The notes under the pieces: model-generated | Databases searched by the model: none | The model's input: the letters and a program-made list of their open reading frames with translations, nothing else | Told to the model about the DNA's origin: nothing | From: Piscirickettsiaceae bacterium | Lineage (GTDB): Bacteria > Pseudomonadota > Gammaproteobacteria > PS1 > Pseudothioglobaceae | Reading direction: 5' to 3' | DNA length: 26,946 nt | Assembly: GCA_012963565.1 (NCBI GenBank) | Contig: DTVJ01000086.1 | Span: 1-26,946, forward strand | Shown here: piece after piece, positions 15,605 to 23,756 of the stretch | Layout: each line of letters starts with the position of its first letter | Position numbering within the stretch: the stretch's first letter is position 1 | Made by a program: the position numbers and the translations under genes

Positions 15605-16268
15605 GTCGCCCATCTTCCAATACTAAAACCCTTTGCATTTTCTGTGCAATCATCTGATCGTGCGTTACCATCACCAATGCTGAGTTTTGTGCCTGGTTTA
15701 GTTCAACCATCAATGCTAACACGTCAGCGGCATTTTTAGCATCCAAGTTGCCTGTTGGCTCATCAGCCAATAGGCAACTAGGGTTGGTAATTAAGGCTCG
15801 TGCAATGGCAACACGTTGACGTTCACCCCCTGAAAGTTCAGATGGTCGGTGATTTAATTTGTTTTGAAGACCAATATTTGAAAGTAATTCACTGGCCTGC
15901 TTGTTGGCAGATTGTTTATCATTATCGCGTATCAATAGTGGCATTGCTACATTATCAAGTGCACTAAAATCTTTTAACAAGTGATGAAATTGATAGACAA
16001 AGCCTAAATGCTCGGCACGAAGCAGTGTGGTATGTTCTTCATCAAGTTGGGCTAAATCAACATTATTCAATAGTACTTTGCCAGCACTTGGTTGGCTCAT
16101 GCCACCCAATAAATTTAGTAAGGTGGACTTGCCACAACCTGATTGACCTAAAATAGCGATAGATTCCCCTGGGCTGATACTTAGATTAAGCGCTTTAAGT
16201 ACAGATGTTTCAAGCTTGCCATCATTGTAGCTGTAGCTAAGATCTTGACATTCAATAATATTACTCAT
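15591..16268 (-). CDS. lolD: LolD, ATPase of the lipoprotein-releasing ABC transporter
   Basis: This 225-residue ABC ATPase powers extraction of outer-membrane lipoproteins from the inner membrane to LolA. Walker A is GQSGCGKST near 42, the Q-loop lies in VYQFHHLL near 92 (typical of LolD), the signature is LSGGERQRVAIARAL near 144, and Walker B is CLLADEPTGNLD near 165, with the H-loop in VTHD near 203. It starts eight bases inside the end of the permease gene and is the second gene of a two-gene operon. Confidence 0.94.
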   Translation of the reverse strand: MSNIIECQDLSYSYNDGKLETSVLKALNLSISPGESIAILGQSGCGKSTLLNLLGGMSQPSAGKVLLNNVDLAQLDEEHTTLLRAEHLGFVYQFHHLLKDFSALDNVAMPLLIRDNDKQSANKQASELLSNIGLQNKLNHRPSELSGGERQRVAIARALITNPSCLLADEPTGNLDAKNAADVLALMVELNQAQNSALVMVTHDQMIAQKMQRVLVLEDGRLNES

Positions 16269-17496
16269 GATTTAGTACCTTAGATATTTCAACTTTACCT
16301 GCACGTTTTGCAGGGTAAATAGAAGCGAGAATTACCAAAATAAAGGCACCGATAGCAACCTTAATGACATCGGTTAAATGGATTTCAGAAGGGAAGCGGT
16401 TAATGTAGAACACGTCTTTAGGAAAAAATTGAAAACCCAGCATAGATTCAATACTACTCACAACGGATTCGATATTAAGCGAGAGCACGATACCTAGAAT
16501 CACCCCAACGACAATACCAACCACGCCAATGGTGAGACCCTGATAGAAAAACACTCTAACAATACGTTGTGGCGTCATACCGATGGTTCTTAGAATGGCA
16601 ATATCGGCTTTTTTGTCAGTCACTACCATTATCATCATCGAGACAATATTAAAAGCAGCTACTGCAATAATCAATGACAAGATGATACCAATCATCTGTT
16701 TTTCAAGATTAAGTGCTTTGATAAAATTGGCTTTTTTCTGCGTCCAATCAACTCCATAATAGCGTGCACTATCAAGATCCTTAACCACTTTGTTGGTAAT
16801 TTCTTTAGCTTGGAATAAATCATCTACCTTGAGACGAATACCCGATACCAAACCTTTCATCGAATACAGTTTTTGTGCTTGATCAAGATGAATAAAGGCT
16901 AAGTTGTTGTCATATTCATTAATGCCTGCATCAAAGATGCCACTGACTGTAAAGCGTTTAAACCGGGGCTGAATGCCGATAATACTGGCAGAAATCTCTG
17001 GTGTGAGCAGGATAATCTTATCGCCAACGGTTGCACCAAGTTGTAATGCTAAGCCTGAGCCAATTAGGATTTTAGACCCCTCCAAATCAGAGTTTCCATC
17101 TGTGATGTTGTCTAGTAAGATCGAGGTATTTTTTTCCAGATCTGGGTCTACACCTCGAACACTGATACCTTGCGCTCTACCATTGATGCTTAATAGGCCA
17201 TAACGCTCAATATAAGGCGAAGAGTCGATAACTTGTGGGTTTTTGTTAATGGTTAGCCTGAGTTCTTGCCAATTATTGAGTGTACCGCCATATTCGCTAA
17301 TGGTTGAATGCGAGATAGCACTCAGTACCCTATCTCTGAGCTCTTTGTGAAAACCGTTCATGACTGATAAAACCGTAATCAGGGTCATGACCCCCAGAAT
17401 TAGCCCCATCATAGAGACACCAGAAATAAAAGAAACAAAGCCTTTCTTTCGATTGGAACGCAAATATTGGTTAGAAATAGTAAATTCAACACTCAT
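16261..17496 (-). CDS. Lipoprotein-releasing permease (LolC/E family, probably LolF type)
   Basis: This 411-residue inner-membrane protein has the LolC/LolE layout: one N-terminal helix (about 25-48, VSFISGVSMMGLILGV), a large periplasmic domain, and three C-terminal helices (about 270-400). LSVMNGFHKELRDRVLSA after helix 1 and RTIGMTPQRIVRVFF, the coupling region facing LolD, are typical. Only one permease gene accompanies lolD here, where enteric bacteria have lolC and lolE. A single gene suggests a homodimeric LolF system unless another copy lies elsewhere. Its start is 53 bases from the divergent PsiE-like gene. Confidence 0.9.
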   Translation of the reverse strand: MSVEFTISNQYLRSNRKKGFVSFISGVSMMGLILGVMTLITVLSVMNGFHKELRDRVLSAISHSTISEYGGTLNNWQELRLTINKNPQVIDSSPYIERYGLLSINGRAQGISVRGVDPDLEKNTSILLDNITDGNSDLEGSKILIGSGLALQLGATVGDKIILLTPEISASIIGIQPRFKRFTVSGIFDAGINEYDNNLAFIHLDQAQKLYSMKGLVSGIRLKVDDLFQAKEITNKVVKDLDSARYYGVDWTQKKANFIKALNLEKQMIGIILSLIIAVAAFNIVSMMIMVVTDKKADIAILRTIGMTPQRIVRVFFYQGLTIGVVGIVVGVILGIVLSLNIESVVSSIESMLGFQFFPKDVFYINRFPSEIHLTDVIKVAIGAFILVILASIYPAKRAGKVEISKVLNHE

Positions 17497-17549
17497 GGTG
17501 ATGATATTTTGTCATAATTAGCACTTTAAAGGTAAACAAAGGGGAGTAC

Positions 17550-17981
17550 ATGTCAGATTCAACAATTAAAAATAAAATTGATCAATTAGGTGATTTGCTA
17601 ATTGAAACATTTCATGTGGTGGGTTTATTTGTGATTGGTGGTACCATCGTGTGGTCAGCTATCGCTGAATATCTCATTATTATGCAACAGGAATCTGGTT
17701 TTGCATCACTTAAAGATATTCTTTTATTGTTTATCTATTTAGAGCTGGGTGCAATGACGGGTATTTATTTTAAAACCCATCGCCTGCCAGTGATCTTTCT
17801 GATATTTATTGCAGTTACTGCTATTACCCGGTTTATGGTGATTGACATGAAATCATTAATGACAAATGATAAACTTAATCTATTAATTATGGTTATTTCT
17901 ATTTTGATACTGGTGATTTCTGCTGGTGTGCTTAGATATACTGAGAAAAAGTATGTCACTGACAGTGAGTGTTTTAAGTAA
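17550..17981 (+). CDS. PsiE-family inner-membrane protein
   Basis: This 143-residue protein has four hydrophobic segments and the PsiE signature region LFIYLELGAMTGIYFKTHRL (around residues 54-73), followed by IAVTAITRFMVID. PsiE (phosphate-starvation-inducible E) has no established biochemical role. No pho box is visible in the 53-base upstream gap, so phosphate control is not supported here. A good AAGGGGAG ribosome site precedes the ATG. It stands six bases before lpxK and is probably the first gene of that operon. Confidence 0.85.
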   Translation: MSDSTIKNKIDQLGDLLIETFHVVGLFVIGGTIVWSAIAEYLIIMQQESGFASLKDILLLFIYLELGAMTGIYFKTHRLPVIFLIFIAVTAITRFMVIDMKSLMTNDKLNLLIMVISILILVISAGVLRYTEKKYVTDSECFK

Positions 17982-17987
17982 CAAACC

Positions 17988-18935
17988 ATGGACTTAAATA
18001 CCCGCGGTATTGTTAATTATTTATTGTTACCAATCGCAGGTGTTTTTTATCTTTTATCTTCTCTTAGAAGGCGCTTGTATCGAATAGGGCTTATCGCCAC
18101 ACATCATTTCGATGTACCAGTGATTGTAGTGGGCAATATTACCGTGGGCGGTAGTGGAAAAACTCCTATTGTGATTGCACTGGTTAATTACTTTAAACAG
18201 CAGGGTAAGCAAGTCGGTGTAGTTTCTCGTGGTTACGGTGGCGCACATCAACAAGGTAGTTTGTTGGTCAGTCAAGACATCCAAGCCAGCAAGTCAGGTG
18301 ATGAGCCACTACTGATTGCTACCCAAACCCAAGTTCCAGTGATAATCAATAAAGATCGATCTCAAGCGGTGAAAGATTTGATAACGAATCATCATGTAGA
18401 TTTAATTATTAGCGATGATGGTTTACAACACTATGCTATGGGTAGAAGTGTTGAAATTGCTGTGGTTGATGGACAACGACGTTTTGGTAATGGTTTTTTT
18501 TTACCAGCTGGACCGCTAAGAGAGTCAGAATCAAGACTCAAATCAGTTGATTTCGTGATTAATAATGGCGCATTGTATGCGGGTGAAATTCCTTCAGGAT
18601 TAGTACCAAAAGCTTTTATAAATGTAGTCACTAATGAACAAAAACCTTTGGATTTTTTTGCTAATCAAACTTGCCATGCCATTGCAGGTATTGGCCATCC
18701 ACAGCGTTTTTTTGACAGCCTAGTTGAGCTTGGTGTGAATGCGCAGAACCATGCTTTTGCCGATCACCATCTTTTCACACAAAAAGATTTGGAATTTGAA
18801 GGGAATTATCCTATTATTATGACCGCCAAGGATTGTGTAAAATGTAAGGATTTCGCAACTCAGCAGATGTGGTATTTACAGGTTGATGCTGATTTGAGCG
18901 ATGATTTTTTAACTAAGTTGACTAACAAATTATGA
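17988..18935 (+). CDS. lpxK: Tetraacyldisaccharide 4'-kinase
   Basis: This 315-residue membrane-associated kinase phosphorylates the 4' position of the lipid A disaccharide. An N-terminal hydrophobic helix (about 9-25) is followed by the P-loop GNITVGGSGKTP at 49-60. SRGYGG near 80, DLIISDDGLQHY near 140 with the catalytic aspartates, and FLPAGPLRE near 165 are family hallmarks. It ends by overlapping the Trm112-like gene (ATGA). lpxK-Trm112-like-kdsB is a conserved proteobacterial order for lipid A and Kdo supply. Confidence 0.95.
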   Translation: MDLNTRGIVNYLLLPIAGVFYLLSSLRRRLYRIGLIATHHFDVPVIVVGNITVGGSGKTPIVIALVNYFKQQGKQVGVVSRGYGGAHQQGSLLVSQDIQASKSGDEPLLIATQTQVPVIINKDRSQAVKDLITNHHVDLIISDDGLQHYAMGRSVEIAVVDGQRRFGNGFFLPAGPLRESESRLKSVDFVINNGALYAGEIPSGLVPKAFINVVTNEQKPLDFFANQTCHAIAGIGHPQRFFDSLVELGVNAQNHAFADHHLFTQKDLEFEGNYPIIMTAKDCVKCKDFATQQMWYLQVDADLSDDFLTKLTNKL

Positions 18936-19099
18936 TTGATAAAGCATTATTAAAATTGCTGGTTTGCCCTAAAAGTAAAGCACCACTTAAACAAGTTGGT
19001 GATGAATTGATTTGTGAAGTGAGTGGCTTAGCTTATCCAATTGAAGACGGTATTCCAGTTCTATTGGAAGAAGAGGCGCGCAAGCTAGACGATAAGTAA
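18932..19099 (+). CDS. Trm112/YcaR-family small protein
   Basis: This gene encodes 55 residues starting MIDKALLKLLVCPKSK and ending ARKLDDK. The family (UPF0434, Trm112-like zinc-ribbon fold) is defined by the N-terminal LLVCP..K.PL strand and the second half YPIEDGIPVLL, both present. Only two cysteines remain (C12 and C29), so a full four-cysteine zinc site is absent, as in many bacterial members. Relatives help methyltransferases; the role between lpxK and kdsB is not known. Both ends overlap the neighbours: ATGA with lpxK and TAATG with kdsB. Confidence 0.9.
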   Translation: MIDKALLKLLVCPKSKAPLKQVGDELICEVSGLAYPIEDGIPVLLEEEARKLDDK

Positions 19100-19833
19100 T
19101 GAACTTTTCCGTTATTATTCCTGCACGTTATGCATCCAGCAGATTACCTGCCAAGTTAATTCAAGATATTCACGGCAAGCCACTTATTCAACACACCTAT
19201 GAAAACGCCATTAATAGCGGTGCATCAGCGGTGATTATTGCCACGGATGATGAGCGTATTGCAACCTTAGCTACAGAGTTTGGTGCAAGTGTTTGTATGA
19301 CAGGTTCGCATCACACATCAGGAACATCAAGGATTGCCGAAGTATTGCAAGTGTTGGATATCGATGACGATGAAGTTATTGTAAATGTACAAGGCGATGA
19401 GCCAATGTTAGATCCAGATGTTATTCGACAAGTAGCAGAAAATTTGATCAATAGTAATATGCACATGGCCACCTTGTGTGAGAGTGTTAAAGATAAGGCT
19501 CAGTATCTTGATCCAAATTGCGTTAAAGTCGTGTTTGATAAATTTGGCAAGGCTTTGTATTTTTCTCGCGCACCTATTCCTGCTTTTAGAGAAGATGGAG
19601 ATTTTGATAAGGCGTTGTGTTTTAAGCATATTGGTATATATGCTTACTATTCTGGTTTTATTAAACAGTATTTAGCTTTACAAAGTTCGCGCTATGAGCA
19701 GGTTGAAAAGTTAGAACAACTTACGGTTCTAAACGAGGGTTTTGATATACATGTTGCACCAGCATGTGGCTCAACAGGCTACGGCGTTGACACTATTGAA
19801 GATTTAGAAAAAGTAAGAGAGGCAATGAAGTGA
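19099..19833 (+). CDS. kdsB: CMP-Kdo synthetase
   Basis: This 244-residue cytidylyltransferase activates Kdo as CMP-Kdo for the lipopolysaccharide inner core. VIIPARYASSRLPAKL at the start holds the nucleotide-binding loop; IIATDDERI near 48, VNVQGDEPML near 96 and YFSRAPIPAFR near 155 are family motifs. LEQLTVLNEGF near 207 is also typical. The start overlaps the stop of the Trm112-like gene and the stop overlaps the GTG start of folD. Confidence 0.96.
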   Translation: MNFSVIIPARYASSRLPAKLIQDIHGKPLIQHTYENAINSGASAVIIATDDERIATLATEFGASVCMTGSHHTSGTSRIAEVLQVLDIDDDEVIVNVQGDEPMLDPDVIRQVAENLINSNMHMATLCESVKDKAQYLDPNCVKVVFDKFGKALYFSRAPIPAFREDGDFDKALCFKHIGIYAYYSGFIKQYLALQSSRYEQVEKLEQLTVLNEGFDIHVAPACGSTGYGVDTIEDLEKVREAMK

Positions 19834-20660
19834 TTATTGACGGTAAGAAAATTGCAAAAGATTTAAGAGCAAGCATTATTGATAAAGTCAGTGTACTTGA
19901 TCGTGCACCTGGCCTTGCGGTTATTTTAGTTGGTGATGATCCGGCATCTGCAGTATATGTGCGTAACAAAGCTAATGCTTGTAAAGAAGTAGGCTTTTAT
20001 TCTGAGAAGATAAACAAGCCTGCCAGTATTACTCAAGCAGAATTATTAACTGAAATCGAACGTCTTAATGACGATGATAATGTTGATGGCATTTTGGTGC
20101 AATTACCCTTACCTGCTCATTTGGATGCCAATGATGTGATTGAGGCGATTGATCCGGCTAAAGACGTAGATGGCTTCCATAGTGAGAATATTGGTAAATT
20201 AATGCAGAACAAATCATTCTTGCGCCCATGCACACCTAAGGGTGTAATGACTATGTTGGCAACTATCGGTATCGATTTAGTAGGTAAAAACTGCGTTGTA
20301 GTGGGTGCATCAAATATTGTCGGTCGTCCGATGGCGATGGAGCTATTAAATGCACGTGCAACAGTCACTATTTGTAATAGCAAGACTCAAGATTTATCCG
20401 AAAAAGTCAAACAGGCTGACGTTGTGGTAGCGGCCGTTGGTATTCCGAAAATGATCCAAGGTGATTGGATTAAAGAGGGGGCAATTGTGATTGATGTTGG
20501 TATTAATAAGCTAGATAGTGGCAAGCTGGTTGGTGATGTTGACTTTGATTCAGCGCAAGATAAAGCCGCATGGATTACACCTGTACCTGGTGGTGTCGGG
20601 CCAATGACGATCGCTACATTACTTGAAAATACATTAATAGCATACGAGGCAAGAACATGA
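19830..20660 (+). CDS. folD: Methylenetetrahydrofolate dehydrogenase/cyclohydrolase
   Basis: This 276-residue bifunctional enzyme interconverts methylene-, methenyl- and 10-formyl-THF. The catalytic lysine is Lys47 in YVRNKANACKEVGF; ILVQLPLP, DVDGFHSENIG, PCTPKGV, GASNIVGRPMA (NADP binding) and PVPGGVGPMT follow in the normal order. The start is GTG at 19830, overlapping the kdsB stop (GTGA); the first residues IIDGKKIAKDLR fit the family start. The stop overlaps the next gene (ATGA). Lineage-specific packing puts a folate gene in a lipopolysaccharide run. Confidence 0.96.
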   Translation: MIIDGKKIAKDLRASIIDKVSVLDRAPGLAVILVGDDPASAVYVRNKANACKEVGFYSEKINKPASITQAELLTEIERLNDDDNVDGILVQLPLPAHLDANDVIEAIDPAKDVDGFHSENIGKLMQNKSFLRPCTPKGVMTMLATIGIDLVGKNCVVVGASNIVGRPMAMELLNARATVTICNSKTQDLSEKVKQADVVVAAVGIPKMIQGDWIKEGAIVIDVGINKLDSGKLVGDVDFDSAQDKAAWITPVPGGVGPMTIATLLENTLIAYEART

Positions 20661-21025
20661 AACTATTATTAAAAGCACTTAGAGAAGGATTAGGACGATT
20701 GATTGTGTTGATTGATTGGATTTTTTCTCCAAAAAAAGTCAAACGTACCCAGACAGTACAAGCTGAAATCGACAAACAAGTTGAATCTTTAAAAATATAT
20801 CAATTTTATGCGTGCCCATTCTGCGTCAAAACTCGCAGAGCCATCAAACGCCTTAATTTACCAATGGAAACACGTAATGCACAATCTGGTCAATTTCGTG
20901 CTGAATTGTTAGCAGGTGGCGGTGAGGTGAAAGTGCCTTGTTTAAGAGTTAAAGAGGGCGACAATATTACTTGGATGTATGAATCATCTGACATCATTGC
21001 TTACTTAGATAAGCGTTTCGGCTAG
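20657..21025 (+). CDS. Membrane-tethered glutaredoxin / GST-N fold protein
   Basis: This 122-residue protein has an N-terminal amphipathic or membrane-associating stretch (residues 3-23, LIVLIDWIFSP), a linker, and a glutaredoxin-like domain from about 45: IYQFYACPFCVKTRRAIKRL with the redox pair Cys53/Cys56. VKVPCLRV carries the cis-proline of the fold and ESSDIIAYLDKRF the terminal helix. It probably reduces disulfides or glutathionylated targets near the inner membrane. It overlaps folD (ATGA) and stands 21 bases before the HExxH gene. Confidence 0.85.
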   Translation: MKLLLKALREGLGRLIVLIDWIFSPKKVKRTQTVQAEIDKQVESLKIYQFYACPFCVKTRRAIKRLNLPMETRNAQSGQFRAELLAGGGEVKVPCLRVKEGDNITWMYESSDIIAYLDKRFG

Positions 21026-21046
21026 CACCTCGCAAGGGGGAAACGA

Positions 21047-21376
21047 GTGATTTATATTGAAGGTGGTACTGAATCACAACAAGCATTAGCTAAAGAGCTA
21101 TATTATTTTTGTTCTCAAGAGTTAGAAATCAAAAAACAAGTTGAACTTGATCTAAGAATTGAGGATGTTGATCATGCAGAGGCCTGGACTGATCATGAAG
21201 GAGAAGGAAAGTTCTATATCGATATTGAAAAAGATTTAAGTGTTGATCAATTTATTACGGCTTTTTGCCATGAGATGGTTCATGTGATTCAACACTTAAG
21301 AGATAAGCCGATTAGTGAAAAAGAGGCCTATCGATTAGAAAGTGATCTTGCAGATACGTTTAAATCAAGAAATTAA
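21047..21376 (+). CDS. Small HExxH metalloprotease-like protein
   Basis: I do not recognise the family of this 109-residue protein. It has a zinc-protease signature, HEMVHVIQH (His75, Glu76, His79), and a downstream EAYRLESDLAD whose Glu93 or Glu98 could be the third ligand, as in gluzincins and SprT-like proteins. The N-terminal half has mixed strands and charged residues; no signal peptide or membrane helix is visible. The start is GTG at 21047 with a strong AAGGGGG ribosome site seven bases upstream. A later ATG would cut into the ordered region. It ends overlapping the convergent purK by four bases. Confidence 0.78.
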   Translation: MIYIEGGTESQQALAKELYYFCSQELEIKKQVELDLRIEDVDHAEAWTDHEGEGKFYIDIEKDLSVDQFITAFCHEMVHVIQHLRDKPISEKEAYRLESDLADTFKSRN

Positions 21377-22467
21377 GATTTAGGTAGAAAAGCACTTAGT
21401 TTTTCAATACTACTATCCAGTTCCGCTTGTGAGCTTGCGGTGATATTAATATGCCCCAGTTTTCTATCTGCACGTTCCTCTTTATCATACAAATGTAAAT
21501 GTGCATTGGGCATACCAAGAGCAATGTCAGTTGGACCGGTTTCGCCAATAATATTAATCATTGCAGATAGTGCATGAGTGGGTGTTGTATCACCAAGTGG
21601 CATGTCGGTGATAGCACGTACATGGTTTTCAAATTGTGAGGTATTAGCACCTTCAATACTCCAGTGACCTGAGTTATGAACACGTGGTGCCATCTCGTTA
21701 ACCACTAAACCATTGTCAGTCTCAAATAACTCAATGGTGAGTACGCCTACATGACCCATCTCGTCAAGTAGAGCATGCATGTAGTCTTTAGCGGTTTCTT
21801 GCAAGACTGGATCAATGTCTTGAGCAGGCGCAATGGTGAGTCTTAAAATACCGTTATGATGAGTGTTTTCGACTAATGGGTAGTATTTATGATCATTGTC
21901 AACACCACGTACGGCAATCAAAGATAATTCACGTTTAAAGTTAACAAATCCTTCTAGAATTGATTCAACGCCATTCATACTGTTCCAGGCATCAGTAATT
22001 TGATCATTTGTTTTAATAACAAATTGACCTTTGCCATCATAACCTTCAGTGGCAGTTTTTAAAATAGCAGGTAGGCCAATATTGCTAATTGCATTTTCAA
22101 GATCTGTAAGTGAGTTAACCATTTGATAGGGGGCACAAGGAATCTTAAGCTGATCAAATATTGCCTTTTCTCGACCACGGTGCTGCGTGGTAAATAGAGA
22201 TTTTTCACCAGGATAAACTCTTACGTTTTTGTTAATTTCCCTAACCGTCTCTACGTTAGTATTTTCACTTTCATAAGTAATAACATCAGAAAAAACGGCT
22301 AAAGACTCAATATGTTCCGCATTATCTTCTAATGCAAACATATGTCCTAATAGTGATGATGGCTCATTGTTAGTATTACCTGAAAATCCAAATTGATGGC
22401 CTAGTGGATAACCAGCAATCGCAAGCATTCTTCCGAGTTGGCCCGCACCTAAAATACCAATTTTCAT
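21373..22467 (-). CDS. purK: N5-carboxyaminoimidazole ribonucleotide synthetase
   Basis: This 364-residue ATP-grasp enzyme makes N5-CAIR from AIR, ATP and bicarbonate in purine synthesis. The N-terminal GILGAGQLGRMLAIAG is the nucleotide-fold start; LKTATEGYDGKGQFVI near 135, SLIAVRG, and NEMAPRVHNSGHWSIE near 257 are ATP-grasp and substrate motifs. It follows purE by one base, so purE-purK is a single operon. Length matches E. coli PurK (355). Confidence 0.96.
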   Translation of the reverse strand: MKIGILGAGQLGRMLAIAGYPLGHQFGFSGNTNNEPSSLLGHMFALEDNAEHIESLAVFSDVITYESENTNVETVREINKNVRVYPGEKSLFTTQHRGREKAIFDQLKIPCAPYQMVNSLTDLENAISNIGLPAILKTATEGYDGKGQFVIKTNDQITDAWNSMNGVESILEGFVNFKRELSLIAVRGVDNDHKYYPLVENTHHNGILRLTIAPAQDIDPVLQETAKDYMHALLDEMGHVGVLTIELFETDNGLVVNEMAPRVHNSGHWSIEGANTSQFENHVRAITDMPLGDTTPTHALSAMINIIGETGPTDIALGMPNAHLHLYDKEERADRKLGHINITASSQAELDSSIEKLSAFLPKS

Positions 22468-22468
22468 A

Positions 22469-22957
22469 TTATTTAGATGGATTTGGATTATCTAAGACAT
22501 CTTGGGTCTGTTTAGCCCTAAAGGCAGCTACTTTTTTTCTAACGACTTCATCTTCATTGGCCACAATTTGCGCGGCCAAAATGCCTGCATTTTTCGCACC
22601 CGCCTCTCCAATAGCTAAGGTTCCAACGGGAATACCACCTGGCATCTGCGCAATAGATAGTAATGAGTCCTGTCCACTGAGCGCTTTAGATTGCACAGGA
22701 ACACCAAGAACAGGAACAATGGTTTTAGCTGCTACCATGCCTGGTAGGTGTGCAGCACCACCTGCACCAGCGATAATCACTTTAAGGCCGCGTTCACTTG
22801 CACTGGTTGCGTATTCAAACATTAAATCAGGAGTACGATGTGCAGAAATGACTTTAACTTCGTGTGGCACGCCAAATTCTTCCAGCATCTCTACTGCATT
22901 TTTCATGGTTGGCCAATCAGATTTTGACCCCATAATTACACCCACCAATGCCGTCAT
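22469..22957 (-). CDS. purE: N5-CAIR mutase
   Basis: This 162-residue enzyme converts N5-CAIR to CAIR. GVIMGSKSDWPTM near residue 6 binds the phosphate; VKVISAHRTPDLMFEYA holds the catalytic histidine; IAGAGGAAHLPGMVAA and LSIAQMPGGIPVGTLAIG complete the pattern of class I PurE. It is the first gene of the purEK operon and is divergent from the small heat-shock gene, 118 bases away. Confidence 0.97.
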   Translation of the reverse strand: MTALVGVIMGSKSDWPTMKNAVEMLEEFGVPHEVKVISAHRTPDLMFEYATSASERGLKVIIAGAGGAAHLPGMVAAKTIVPVLGVPVQSKALSGQDSLLSIAQMPGGIPVGTLAIGEAGAKNAGILAAQIVANEDEVVRKKVAAFRAKQTQDVLDNPNPSK

Positions 22958-22989
22958 GAGAACCCCTTACTAAAGAATAATATGTTTGA

Positions 22990-22995
22990 ATTATA
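22990..22995 (-). promoter_or_regulatory. Candidate -10 box for purEK inside a short inverted repeat
   Basis: A perfect TATAAT on the minus strand lies about 32 bases before the purE ATG, the same distance as at metF. It sits inside the inverted repeat TTTGA-N7-TCAAA (22985-23001), which could be a repressor site. No E. coli-type PurR box is visible and the -35 position is weak. Confidence 0.4.
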
Positions 22996-23075
22996 CTCAA
23001 ATCATCATCATGTAGATAAAAAGAGGAGTACCATCGAATTGAGGTAGTTGTATAAATAAAAAATAGGAGGTTATT

Positions 23076-23486
23076 ATGAGTTTAACATTAATGCGTCCGT
23101 TTGCTGAAATGGACAAAATGTTTGAAGATTTTGATCGCCCGTTGATTCAGTTTGATGAGGGTGATTGGATGCCTGCGGTTGACATTGAAGAGAGTGACAA
23201 GGCTTATTTGGTGAGAGCTGAATTACCTGGTGTGCATAAGGATGATGTACATGTGGTTATTGAGAATAATGTGTTAACTATTAAGGGTGAGAAAAGAGTT
23301 GAAATTGAAGACACTAAAAGACACCGTGTGGAACGTTCATATGGTTCTTTTGTGAGAAGTTTCACTTTACCTCATACAGTTAAAACAACCAATATCAAAG
23401 CTGAATATGTTGATGGCGTTTTAAACTTAACTATTGCTAAGGTAATTAAAGCTAAAGCTAAGCAAATCGAGGTTAAGATTAAATAA
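23076..23486 (+). CDS. Small heat-shock protein Hsp20, copy A
   Basis: This 136-residue alpha-crystallin-type chaperone binds unfolding proteins without ATP. A short N-terminal arm (LMRPFAEMDKMFEDFDRP) precedes the crystallin domain (about 30-125), with AYLVRAELPGV, VHVVIENNVLTIKGE and ERSYGSFVRSFTLP. The tail ends KQIEVKIK. A strong AGGAGG ribosome site precedes the ATG. Bases 23096-23374 are identical to copy B; only the first residues and the last 36 codons differ. No clear heat-shock sigma promoter is visible. It lacks the cysteine-rich tail of copy B. Confidence 0.95.
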   Translation: MSLTLMRPFAEMDKMFEDFDRPLIQFDEGDWMPAVDIEESDKAYLVRAELPGVHKDDVHVVIENNVLTIKGEKRVEIEDTKRHRVERSYGSFVRSFTLPHTVKTTNIKAEYVDGVLNLTIAKVIKAKAKQIEVKIK

Positions 23487-23491
23487 GGTTA

Positions 23492-23700
23492 GTGTTTGGT
23501 CTTGGGGTTGAAAGTTAGTAAAACCCCAAGGCCGGTGTTTAGTCTGTCGTTTTAGTACCCCATGTGTCTCCTTGTAATCCAAGGAATGATTTGAAAGTCT
23601 CGGTGAATTGCCTGTGGGTGGTGGTGTATGGTCGCTTCAATACCTCGTAAAAATTATCAATATCATAATAGACCTTATTAAGGATGAATGTATTCGAGTA
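23492..23700 (-). pseudogene. Relic of the DUF2238 gene 3' end, left by tandem duplication
   Basis: The 270-base gap between the hsp20 copies is not empty. Read on the minus strand from 23664 to a TAA at 23539-23541 it encodes NFYEV...FTETFKSFLGLQGDTW, which lines up with SFYEI...ATETADSFLGSQGDIW of the intact protein encoded at 24293-24895. Beyond that stop another reading frame gives GLGVLLTFNPKTK, matching GLGAWLYLLLFNPKTK at its C-terminus. The relic carries a premature stop, at least one small length change and no N-terminal part. The upstream limit near 23700 is approximate. It lies after hsp20 copy A exactly as the intact gene lies after copy B. Confidence 0.85.
23498..23533 (+). terminator. 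Strong hairpin after hsp20 copy A, inside the relic
   Basis: GGTCTTGGGGTT (23498-23509) pairs with AACCCCAAGGCC (23522-23533): twelve base pairs with one G-U and a 12-base loop, starting 12 bases after the hsp20 stop. The following bases (GGTGTTTAGTC) are only weakly T-rich, so it may act as an mRNA-stabilising or partial terminator hairpin. The intact counterpart at 24302-24346 has only the outer eight pairs around a 29-base loop. Confidence 0.45.
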
Positions 23701-23756
23701 TCTAAAGGCGTAGCATCGGGAGTGAAGGAGATGGATAAATAAAAAAGGAGGAAATT

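Noticed and set aside
22404..22973. Open frame of 189 codons on the plus strand opposite purE and purK
   Set aside because: It is antisense to two clearly conserved genes, has a low-complexity composition rich in Ala, Pro, Ser and Thr, and no ribosome site; it is a by-product of purEK codon use.
22975..23075. Heat-shock (sigma-32) promoter before hsp20 copy A
   Set aside because: I looked for CTTGAA with CCCCAT-like spacing and found only partial TTGAAT-type matches without the C-rich -10.
23539..23700. A functional small gene on the minus strand between the hsp20 copies
   Set aside because: The open stretch has no plausible start or ribosome site and matches only the middle of the DUF2238 C-terminal region, with a stop before the conserved end; it reads as a relic.
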